Source: Leptolyngbyaceae cyanobacterium RM1_1_2 (GTDB lineage: Bacteria > Cyanobacteriota > Cyanobacteriia > Phormidesmidales > Phormidesmidaceae). From it: a stretch of DNA of 59,978 nt. Positions 16,647 through 24,907 of this stretch are shown here, piece after piece. The notes below the pieces were generated by a model, which saw nothing but the letters and a program-made list of their open reading frames with translations, had not been told where the DNA came from and did not search any database. The stretch covers positions 1-59,978 of the forward strand of contig JAAUQI010000029.1 of assembly GCA_012032345.1 (NCBI GenBank). The letters run 5' to 3'. Both the position numbers and the translations under genes were made by a program. How positions within the stretch are numbered: the stretch's first letter is position 1; every line of letters begins with the position of its first letter.

Positions 16647-18628
16647 TCAGCGATCGATTCTCCCCGTCAGCGGTGAGCTAGCGCTGGCGTAGGCTTTTAC
16701 CGGAATTCGCCCCGCCAGGTAAGCCAGCCGTCCGGCAGCGGCGGCCATCCCCATAGCCTGACCCATTGCGATCGGGTTTTAGCCTTGGCGATCGCCGTAT
16801 TAATTAGCAGCGCATCGGCCCCCATCTCCATAGCCTGGGCTGCTTCACTGGGAGAACCAATGCCCGCATCTACCACCACCGGCACCTGGGCGTTTTCAAT
16901 AATAATTTCAATATTGGCAGCATTGCGAATGCCCTGCCCCGAGCCAATCGGAGAACCCAAGGGCATCACCGTGACGCAGCCGACCTCTTCGAGCCGCTTG
17001 GCCAGCAGCGGGTCAGCGTTGATATAGGGCAGTACCGCAAAGCCTTCGCGGGTCAGCTGCTCAGCCGCTTCGAGGGTGCCGATGGGGTCGGGCAGCAAAT
17101 ACTTAGCGTCTGGAATCACCTCTAGCTTGACAAAGTTATTGTCTTCTTGGCCCAGCAGCTTTGTCATTTCCCGGCCCAGTCTGGCCACGCGCACAGCCTC
17201 GTCTGCCGTCTGGCAGCCTGCCGTATTGGGTAATAGCCAAATTTGACTCCAGTCTAGGGCCTCAGCCAGTCCTTCATGGCCTGGGGCATTGGTCTGTACC
17301 CGCCGAACCGCAACAGTGACAATTTCGCTGCCGCTAGCGGCAATACTGCGACGCATATAGTCAAAGTTCTCAAACTTACCCGTGCCCGTCATCAGGCGAG
17401 ACTTAAAGCTGCGTCCGGCAATCTTTAACGGGGTATCGCTCAGAGCCTGCATGGCGTCGGCAGGCGCAGCAGGTTGGGGGTTAGCTAGTTGCATAGGAGT
17501 CGCAAGTGCGGCAGGTAACGTCGGTAAGGCTGTCCTCGGCGGCTGCGGGGATTGAAAACGTTGCCAGGAAAAGGCATTGAGTAAAGAATCGGCTGTTTTC
17601 TGCTGGATGGAATCGCTGATCAGGGCAGCGGTGATGGGGGCTAAAAGAACACCGTTGCGGTGATGCCCAACGGCAAACGTCAGGTTTTGGCAGAAACTAG
17701 GCCCTAGAATTGGCATTTCATCAGGCGTCAGGGGACGAAACCCCCACCAGCATTCGTGGATGGGAAAATGCTGTAGTTCAGGATAGAGCAGAACCGCCTG
17801 ATTGATTAGCTGCTGCAGGCCAGCGGGGGTGTTGTGAGGTTGAAAACCAACGTCTTCAACCGTTGCCCCCAAAACAATTTGACCCTCCTGACGCGGCACA
17901 ATGTAGATGTGCTCACCGTAGAGAACCTGGCCCAGCGGCTGGGGCTGCGGATAGCCCAAAGGCACCCGTACCGATAGCATTTGCCCCTTGCAAGGAGAGA
18001 CTGGCAGCGGCAACAGTTCTCGAGTCCAGGCACCCGTCGCTAATATATAGTGACTGGCCTGAAAATTGCCCGCTGAGGTTGTAATCTGAGTCACCTGGCG
18101 ATCGCGCTGCTGGATGCCATTGACCGTTACGCCTGAGCGCAGATCTACGCCTAGCTCTTGGGCTGCAATCCGTAGAGCCTGCATCAGCCCTCGATTATTC
18201 ACCTGACCTTCTTCAGGGAACCACCAGCCTCCCACCACCCGATCGCTAAGACCGGGCTGGAGATGCTGCAGCTCAGAGCGATCGCGCCAGTACCGAACTG
18301 CAGTGGACTCAGCGGTTAGCTCAGCTGCCGATGGAGGCGTAAACCGAGGAGCCAGAACGCCACAGGGCCAGTAGCCTGTATCCTGTCCCGTCAGCGCTTC
18401 TAGCTTTTCAATCCAGTCAGGGTAAAGCGCTAAGCTCCGCTGGCAGAGGGTTTGAAATGGCCCGGATGGAATATTTTCTGCCTGGGGCGCTAGCATACCT
18501 GCGGCTGCCTGACCTGCGGCTGCCTGAAAGTCGCGGCTCAGCACCGTTACGGCCACCCCTTGTTGGCGCAGCTCAACGGCGATCGCTAAACCAATCAGCC
18601 CCCCCCCTACAATCAGGACATCAGACAT
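16647..18628 (-). CDS. thiO/thiG: Bifunctional glycine oxidase / thiazole synthase ThiO-ThiG, frameshift near the C-terminus
   Basis: ThiO (about 1-345) is an FAD enzyme, opening with the nucleotide-binding [20 protein letters not shown], that oxidises glycine to iminoglycine; ThiG (about 390-end) uses it to build thiamin's thiazole. ThiG is recognised by [20 protein letters not shown], the Schiff-base Lys region VKLEVI, and [27 protein letters not shown] at 18628 is preferred over the frame start at 18640. As read, the frame stops at 16697 after a non-family tail; restoring one base in the run at 16777-16780 gives [20 protein letters not shown] and a normal ThiG end at 16647. The ThiO-ThiG fusion is known in cyanobacteria. 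Confidence 0.93.
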
Positions 18629-18682
18629 CACAGGCCCCACGCATATGCACCTTCCTATCTGCTAAGTGCCGAGGCTAACAGC

Positions 18683-19075
18683 CTACCAGAGCGCTGGAAT
18701 AGAAGGATCGGCCTGAGCTGGTGGATTAGCAGAGCCAGTGCCAGCTGTTCCTGTGCCAGTAGTTTCCGCAGCCCCCGTCCCCGTCTGGGCGTTGCTGGCA
18801 TCTCCTGTATTCTGAGCCTGCTGTGGGTCTGGCGAAAAATTGCCGGAAGCTGAAGCCGGGCTGTCCTGCGGGGTCTGTAGCTGGGCAAGTTGTCCGGCCC
18901 GCTGAACCGGATCTGTACTGGCTGAGTCAATACTATCGGACACCTGATTGGCCCCGTCTGAGGTACTTTGACCCAGGTTGTCAATCCAGCTAGCGACCTG
19001 ATCGCCAGAGCCAATACCGTACAAAATCAAAACAGCCGCACCTGCTAATATCGCGCCGAGAAGATACCTATTCAT
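18683..19075 (-). CDS. Single-pass membrane protein with low-complexity tail, unknown function
   Basis: A 130-residue frame with one N-terminal membrane segment, MNRYLLGAILAGAAVLILYG, followed by a Ser/Asp/Gln/Thr-rich tail (for example TGTGAAETTGTGTAGTGSAN) that is probably disordered and extracytoplasmic. The N-terminal segment has the look of a short cyanobacterial DUF3185-like anchor, but this is not firm. No catalytic motif is seen. It lies 42 bases upstream of thiO and may be cotranscribed. Confidence 0.65.
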   Translation of the reverse strand: MNRYLLGAILAGAAVLILYGIGSGDQVASWIDNLGQSTSDGANQVSDSIDSASTDPVQRAGQLAQLQTPQDSPASASGNFSPDPQQAQNTGDASNAQTGTGAAETTGTGTAGTGSANPPAQADPSIPALW

Positions 19076-19171
19076 GCCTGCTTCACCTGTTCCTCTGCTC
19101 TATCTTCGCTTAGAGACTCCAGTTTTGGGTATATTTCGTCAGGCAGACTTGAGCTGCTGACTACAGAACTG

Positions 19172-19510
19172 CTATCCCTCAGGCGTCCAGACCAAATTTG
19201 TCCCCTGTCCCCAAAAACCGTCATATTTAGTAATCTTGAGATCGCCTAATACCTGAGTTTGGCAGGCCAGTCGCAGATTGCCCGTGAGAGAATGGGGAGG
19301 CAGCGAGCGGCGGGCGCGATCGCGCCAGTTAGCCTCAGATACCGTGCCTGCGATCGCTACGGCACAGGTACCACAGGTGCCAATTCCCCGACAGTTGATT
19401 AACTGCGCCTGCTGGTTGTAAAGCTCAATCTGGTGCTGGAGCAAGACCTGACGCAGGTTGGCTCCTAGCGGACAGTCAAATGTTTTTCCCTGAGCAGTCA
19501 CTTTAGGCAT
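19172..19510 (-). CDS. 2Fe-2S ferredoxin-type protein
   Basis: A small electron-transfer protein of about 112 residues. The start is taken at ATG 19510 (MPKVTAQGKTF). It has the plant-type 2Fe-2S cluster pattern: NCRGIGTCGTC provides three cysteines (C-x5-C-x2-C) and RLACQTQV the fourth. The C-terminal KYDGFWGQGTNLVW extends past the usual fold. Divergent from cimA. The redox partner is not evident; it differs from photosynthetic ferredoxin PetF in both spacing and tail. Confidence 0.85.
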   Translation of the reverse strand: MPKVTAQGKTFDCPLGANLRQVLLQHQIELYNQQAQLINCRGIGTCGTCAVAIAGTVSEANWRDRARRSLPPHSLTGNLRLACQTQVLGDLKITKYDGFWGQGTNLVWTPEG

Positions 19511-19568
19511 GGTATCTGGCATCAATCGGTATTCTGCTAATCTAGCTCACTTTTCCCAACCGCTGCTC

Positions 19569-19599
19569 ATTCCCTGTTTATTCCCTGTTTATTCCCTGT
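19569..19599. repeat. 11-bp tandem repeat in the cimA leader
   Basis: ATTCCCTGTTT occurs at 19569-19579 and 19580-19590, followed by a partial third copy ATTCCCTGT at 19591-19599. It lies 24 bases before the chosen cimA start. The frame remains open through it, but the encoded residues look unlike the family, supporting the downstream start. Confidence 0.8.
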
Positions 19600-19622
19600 G
19601 CCCAACGCAAACTGCCTCTGCT

Positions 19623-21281
19623 ATGACTCAAACTGCTTCTAACAAAAACGGCCCTGCTCAAGTTTGGCTTTACGATACAACGCTGCGCGACGGTGCCCAG
19701 CGAGAAGGATTAGCCCTCTCAATTGAAGACAAGCTGAGAATTGCTCGCCAGCTCGACCGTTTAGGCATTCCCTTTATTGAGGGCGGCTGGCCGGGGGCTA
19801 ACCCTAAAGACGTGCAGTTTTTTTGGCAGCTTAGAGAAGAGCCGCTGACTCAGGCTGAAGTGGTGGCTTTTTGCTCGACCCGACGGCCCGGTCGCAAGGC
19901 CGCCGAAGAACCCATGCTACAGCCGATCTTAGCTGCTGGTACGCGCTGGATTACCCTGTTTGGCAAATCCTGGGACTTACACGTCATCGAGGGACTCCAG
20001 ACAACACTGCCGGAAAATCTGGCCATGATTCACGATACGATTGCTTTCTTGCGCAGCCAAGAGCGCCGCATCATCTACGACGCCGAACACTGGTTTGACG
20101 GCTACAAGCACAATCCTGACTATGCGCTACAAACCCTGCAAGCAGCGATCGCGGCTGGAGCCGAATGGCTCGTCCTCTGTGATACCAACGGCGGTACCTT
20201 ACCCAACGAGGTAGCTGAGATTGTGCGGGCGGTTCAAGTTTGGCTAGCAGAGCAGTTTGTCTCTCGGGAAATGCCCCCCAAGCTAGGCATTCACACCCAT
20301 AACGACTCAGGGACTGCGGTAGCCAATGCCCTGGCAGCAGTCAAAGAAGGGGCCGTCATGGTGCAGGGCACCGTCAATGGCTATGGCGAACGCTGTGGCA
20401 ACGCCAACCTCTGCACCCTGATTCCCAATTTACAAATCAAGCTGGGCCATACCTGCATCCAGCCAGAGCAGCTAAAAATGCTGAGGGAAACCAGCCGCTT
20501 TGTCAGCGAGGTGGTCAACTTGGCCCCAGACGATCACGCGCCCTTTGTGGGCCTGTCTGCCTTTGCGCACAAGGGCGGTATCCACGTCAGCGCTGTCGAG
20601 CGCAACCCGCTGACCTATGAGCATATCGAGCCAGCGCAGGTCGGTAACTGCCGCCGGATTGTAATTTCTGATCAGTCTGGCTTGAGCAATATCTTGGCGA
20701 AGGCCCGCAGCTTTGGCATTGAGCTAGATAAAAAAAATCCTGCTTCTCGTCAGCTTCTAGAGCGGCTTAAAGAACTTGAACACGAAGGCTATCAGTTTGA
20801 GGCAGCGGAAGCCAGTTTTGAACTGCTGATGCGCTCAGCGCTCGGTCAGCGGCCCCACTTTTTTGATCTGCAAGGCTTTCAGGTAAACTGCGATCGCATG
20901 CCTGATGGCGATCGCTGGCGCAGTCATTCTTTAGCGACGGTCAAAGTGCAGGTCAAAGGGCAAGAGATTTTAGAAGCTGCTGAGGGCAACGGCCCGGTTT
21001 CGGCGCTAGATGCAGCCTTGCGCAAGGCCCTGCTGAATTTTTATCCAGCGATCGCCCAGTTTCATCTAGCCGACTACAAAGTCCGCATTTTAGATAGCAA
21101 AGCGGGCACCTCAGCCAAAACCCGCGTGCTGCTAGAGTCTAGCAACGGCTCTCAGCGCTGGACAACCGTGGGCGTCTCGGCCAACATTATCGAAGCATCT
21201 TATCAAGCCGTTGTTGAAGGGCTTGAGTATGGGCTAATTTTGCAAGAGCAGCCGATTAAGGCGGTGTTGGCGAGTAGCTAA
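19623..21281 (+). CDS. cimA: (R)-citramalate synthase
   Basis: CimA condenses pyruvate with acetyl-CoA to citramalate, the first step of the threonine-independent isoleucine route used by many cyanobacteria. The HMGL-like TIM barrel starts with VWLYDTTLRDGAQREGLALS and includes the metal-binding LGIHTHNDSGTAVANALAAV. The C-terminal third, with VKVQVKGQEILEAAEGNGPV, is the LeuA-type allosteric domain, suggesting feedback by isoleucine. The start is ATG 19623 (MTQTASNK, 552 residues); the open frame extends upstream through a tandem repeat. Could be confused with 2-isopropylmalate synthase, but the REGLALS form is CimA-like. Confidence 0.92.
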   Translation: MTQTASNKNGPAQVWLYDTTLRDGAQREGLALSIEDKLRIARQLDRLGIPFIEGGWPGANPKDVQFFWQLREEPLTQAEVVAFCSTRRPGRKAAEEPMLQPILAAGTRWITLFGKSWDLHVIEGLQTTLPENLAMIHDTIAFLRSQERRIIYDAEHWFDGYKHNPDYALQTLQAAIAAGAEWLVLCDTNGGTLPNEVAEIVRAVQVWLAEQFVSREMPPKLGIHTHNDSGTAVANALAAVKEGAVMVQGTVNGYGERCGNANLCTLIPNLQIKLGHTCIQPEQLKMLRETSRFVSEVVNLAPDDHAPFVGLSAFAHKGGIHVSAVERNPLTYEHIEPAQVGNCRRIVISDQSGLSNILAKARSFGIELDKKNPASRQLLERLKELEHEGYQFEAAEASFELLMRSALGQRPHFFDLQGFQVNCDRMPDGDRWRSHSLATVKVQVKGQEILEAAEGNGPVSALDAALRKALLNFYPAIAQFHLADYKVRILDSKAGTSAKTRVLLESSNGSQRWTTVGVSANIIEASYQAVVEGLEYGLILQEQPIKAVLASS

Positions 21282-21774
21282 ACCTGCTGAGCTGGGCCAG
21301 CATTGCTTTTTCATGTGGACACCTATTCATGCATGGGCGCGCAAGATTCAGAGACACCGGGTTTAAACGCGACAGCTGCCGCAACTACATCTGCAGGAGC
21401 GTATCTAAACACCCTGATTGACTGACAAAAGTTCCTCGCGTAGATTTGGTGGTAGATTGGGCGGAACGAGTGAAACCCGACGCCAACAGCTGTTTCGCTG
21501 GGTTACGCCGGAGCTTCACCCAGCCTACAGCAGAATCACAGGTGCAAGAGTTTTGTCCGTCAACCAGCTGAACAATTCTGTGCAATGCTACAGCAGATGT
21601 TCGTCAACTTCTCAAACTCAGCCAGATAATATGATGAATCTATGAAGTCCAGGGATCTTTAGCTAGGGTTTTTGCTGGTTTCTACTTACACTAACGGCAA
21701 CTCCTGAAAAGCTAGCTATAGTGAGCCTGTCTGGATTGTGAGAGTACTTTCCCACAGATGATTTAGGACTGCTT
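21282..21774. other. Intergenic region with a probable dispersed repeat
   Basis: This 493-base gap has no supported gene. The stretch at about 21455-21535 (gaacgagtgaaacccgacgc ... gctgggttacgccggagctt) resembles the family of short repeats widely scattered in cyanobacterial genomes around a GGGTTACGC core and forms an imperfect inverted repeat (gaaacccgacgcc with gctgggttacgcc only loosely paired). The rest shows nothing notable apart from the promoter region of the downstream gene. Confidence 0.45.
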
Positions 21775-22491
21775 ATGTCCAAGGCTAAGATTGGAAGCGT
21801 GCTGATGATTCTAATCTGCGCTGGTGCAACGGCAGCAGCCCTGCTCTGGTCTGGGAGCTTAGATCGCAGTCGTCTTCAGAATTGGCTGGATGCAGCGGGT
21901 CTATGGGCACCCGTTCTCTACATGTCAATTTACGTAGTGAGTACACTCCTAGTCTTGCCGTCTACGGCCCTTAATCTGCTAGGGGGTGCTTTCTTTGGGC
22001 CTATCCGAGGCATGGTTTGGACGAGTCTGGCCGCCATATTAGCCGCAGTCATCGGTTTTGTGTTTGCCCGCACGATTGGTCGAGCAGCTGTTACCCGCCG
22101 ATTAGCGGGACGCTGGCAGGCTATGGATGCTGAGCTGCGTCAGGGTGCGCTGTTTTACATGTTTGCCATTCGCCTGGTGCCGATTTTGCCCTACGGGCTG
22201 GTGAACTTTGCTGCGGGGCTGACTTCGATTAGCTTTCGTGACTACCTGCTAGGAACCATCTTGGGAACTGCCCCCAGTGTTTTGCCCTTTGTGCTGCTGG
22301 GAAGCTATGGTCTACAGGCTCTTCAGACCGGAGATATCTTGCCGCTGCTGGGAGCTTTGGCCCTGACAGGACTGCTGGTGGCAGGAGCAAACTGGTATCG
22401 CCGCCGCCGTACCTTTCCTCAACAGGCAAAAGTCTCGCGGGCGATAAAGGATTCATCTATCCATCCTTCAGAGGATTATCATAATCGGTGA
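21775..22491 (+). CDS. TVP38/TMEM64 (DedA-like) family membrane protein
   Basis: A 238-residue inner-membrane protein with about five or six helices. It shows the VTT/SNARE-associated core: VLPSTALNLLGGAFFGPIRG, then FARTIGR, and the re-entrant element RLVPILPYGLVNFAAGLTSI with FRDYLLGTILG. Family members act as lipid scramblases or transporters in eukaryotes; bacterial roles remain vague. It lies 260 bases before the GT-C-like membrane protein and in the same direction. Confidence 0.9.
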   Translation: MSKAKIGSVLMILICAGATAAALLWSGSLDRSRLQNWLDAAGLWAPVLYMSIYVVSTLLVLPSTALNLLGGAFFGPIRGMVWTSLAAILAAVIGFVFARTIGRAAVTRRLAGRWQAMDAELRQGALFYMFAIRLVPILPYGLVNFAAGLTSISFRDYLLGTILGTAPSVLPFVLLGSYGLQALQTGDILPLLGALALTGLLVAGANWYRRRRTFPQQAKVSRAIKDSSIHPSEDYHNR

Positions 22492-22750
22492 TGCAGTTTT
22501 GGCAACTTTCCATAAAGAACGATCAGAATGTCAATTTCTGTAGAGCGTGCTTGAAGTTTTGTCTGGTTTTTCCTATCCACTCAGACGCAGAATTCGGTAC
22601 TCCTCCAGAGTGCGCCTGTTCATTCAATTTTCTGAGTTTTGAAAAGCAGCAGCGGCTGCTCCATGCGAGCTTACTGATTCAGTATCCTTTTGAGGCGCTT
22701 AGAGACAGTCACTGTACCATCAACGGCTAGCTCCGTCGGCAAAGCTAATC

Positions 22751-24450
22751 ATGAAAGTACTCCTCAGAATTTACTACGACCACCGCCAGTCACTGCTGTT
22801 GCTCTTAGGTACCTGGGGCACCTTTTTTATTGTCTTGTTTCTGCGGACGCTGAAATTTACCGACAGAGGGGTTTCAGTAATCCAAAATAGCGTCTGGAGT
22901 GATTGGGCATTACACCTAGGCATGGCCTCTACTTTTGCCTATAAAGCTCCCCAATACTGGTTTAGCTACCATCCGTCTATGCAGACGGCAAGTTTACCTA
23001 CGGATTTTTAGTGAACCTGATTTCAGGTTTGCTAATGCGGCTGGGGTTCTCTATCTATGTGTCTTTTATTGGGCCATCAATAATTTATAGCCTGCTCTTG
23101 CTGGTAGGGCTGTATGCCCTGTTTTTTCTGGTGCTGCGGTCTCAGAAGCAGGTTTTGGTCGCAATTTCCCTATTCTTTTTGTCTTCTGGCCCTGGTTTTT
23201 TCAAGTTCCTCCGCGATCTAGCGCACGGCTATAGTTTAGGTACGCTGCTGAATCCGGCTACGCAGGTCTACTATAGTCGGCTAGCTGATGAATATACGTG
23301 GAGAGCGGGTAATGTGATCGTCGGTATCCTGCTGCCACAGCGGGCCTTTTTGCTAGGCATGACAATGTCTGTCTGGGCTATGGTGGGGTTGCTGCTGGTT
23401 ATTTTGGATGAGGATAAAGATCGCCTCCGGCTCAGCCCTCGTCAGCAAAATCTTGTTCTGGGAGCATCGGCGCTACTGGTAGGGCTGTTGCCGATCGCCC
23501 ATATGCACAGCTTTATTGTTTTGTTTATGGTGACGGGGGCGATCTGCCTTGCTGCCTACAAAAAATGGTTTCAGCTATTTTTCTACTACGTCATACCGAC
23601 AGCGACGATCTCCTGCCTGCTGGTTTTTATCTTTGTTTCTGGCGGTATTGAAAAGTCAGACTTTATGCGCTGGTTTCCCGGTTGGACAGCAGAGCCTGGA
23701 CTGCTTCCCTGGCTGGTCTTGTGGGCCAAGATTTGGGGGTTGATGTTGCCGCTAGCCCTGTTTGGGCAAGTGCTGTTACGTAAGCGTACACCCGTGATTC
23801 AAGCCTTCTTTGGAGGCTTTTTTCTTGTCTTTTTGGTAGCTAACCTGGTGTTGTTTCAGCCTGTTACCTGGGATAATTCCAAGCTCTTCTTTTGGGCTTA
23901 CCTGGGCTTTTCAGGGCTGGCAGCGGTGGCGTTGGCATGGCTGTGGCGGCATGGCGCTCACTATTTCAGCCGCTTCGATACGATTTTGCTAGCGGTTTCT
24001 TTGGCCTTTACCGGAGCGATTGAACTGGTGCGGCTGCAGGCGATGCAAGAGCGCGATCGCCCTTACCTGTCAACTCAGAGTGAGATCAGCTTAGGGCAAA
24101 CAATTCGCGCTGAGACAGCACCCTTGGCTAGGTTTCTCACAGCTCCAGACCACAACCATCCCGTCTCTGTTTGGGGGGTCAGGCCGATTATTTTGGGTCA
24201 AACTACCTGGGCACGCAACTACGGCTTTTTGATTGATCAGGTGGAGCGGGACGTCAAGACTATGTTTGAGGGAGGAGCAGCTGCAGAACCTTTACTGGTA
24301 CAGTATCGGGTCAGCTACGTGGTGATTAGTCCCCGAGAGCTGAATTTATTTGCGGCTGATGAAGACTACTATGCTCAGCACTACCCTCTGGCGTTTGATG
24401 AAGCCGGTTATCGAATCTATGATGTGCGATCGCTGACCCAGGCCCAATGA
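22751..24450 (+). pseudogene. Large GT-C-like polytopic membrane protein, frameshifted
   Basis: Two frames make one product of about 566 residues. The first (ATG 22751) ends after WSDWALHLGMASTFAYKAPQ and a short false tail. Restoring one base near 22972-22975 continues as YADGKFTYGFLVNLISG and runs to 24450. The joined protein has about twelve membrane helices and a soluble C-terminal part from about residue 440 on (RPIILGQTTWARNYGFLIDQ), the shape of GT-C glycosyltransferases or YfhO-like proteins. WSDWALH resembles the first-loop acidic motif of such enzymes. Substrate unknown; the neighbouring glycosylation genes make a glycan role plausible. Confidence 0.6.
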
Positions 24451-24907
24451 ACGCCATGCTAACCGTTTTGTGCGGACAAGGATTTAGCTTTTCCGTGAAA
24501 GCCCGCACTCTGCCGAAGGCGAGTGTCGGGATGAAAACGGGGCGGTTGCGAGTCCCCCTCGAAGCTATACTGAGCGACTGCGTGGCGACGGAGAGGGGAG
24601 ACGAGTAACCGCCAATCTGGTAGGATTGGGTAAGCATTGCAGGGTTGATTCTCCCCTGATACGGTGCGCTTTCGACCGACAACTGGAGTTGACCGACCCG
24701 TAGGCCAAGGCCGCAAGTCCCCCGTTTCCAAGGTTGCAATAGAGAGCATTTTCAAAAAGCAAGCCTCCTTCAAGGAGAAAATATCAACAGTGGGGCTGGA
24801 CGTCTCCCTCACTATAAAAAGCTCGAATCGGCTAACCAGAGGTAAAACTTGCGCCGTGGGAGAAGCCCGCACCGTATGCTTGCATCGGTGTCGGGAGTAC
24901 GTCACCA
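24451..24907 (+). ncRNA. Structured non-coding element with duplicated hairpin, possibly IS200/IS605-derived (omega-RNA-like)
   Basis: The 457 bases between two convergent genes look structured rather than coding. Near the left end, arms CCCGCACTC (24502-24510) and GAGTGTCGGG (24521-24530) form a stem with one bulged T. Near the right end, CCCGCACCG (24866-24874) and CGGTGTCGGG (24886-24895) form the same stem with the same bulge, and both are preceded by GAAAG/GAAG. Between them, GGCGGTT pairs with AACCGCC and GTCCCCCTC with GAGGGGAGAC. The right copy is followed by GTACGTCAC and then the flanking gene. A GAAGCCCGC...GGGAGT.. GTCAC end is what I recall of TnpB-associated right ends; that assignment is unverified. 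Strand is inferred. Confidence 0.4.

Noticed and set aside
24469-24907. Group II intron (GTGCG at the left end)
   Set aside because: The right-hand hairpin lacks the domain V features (34-nt stem with AGC triad and GAAA-type loop), and there is no interrupted host gene.
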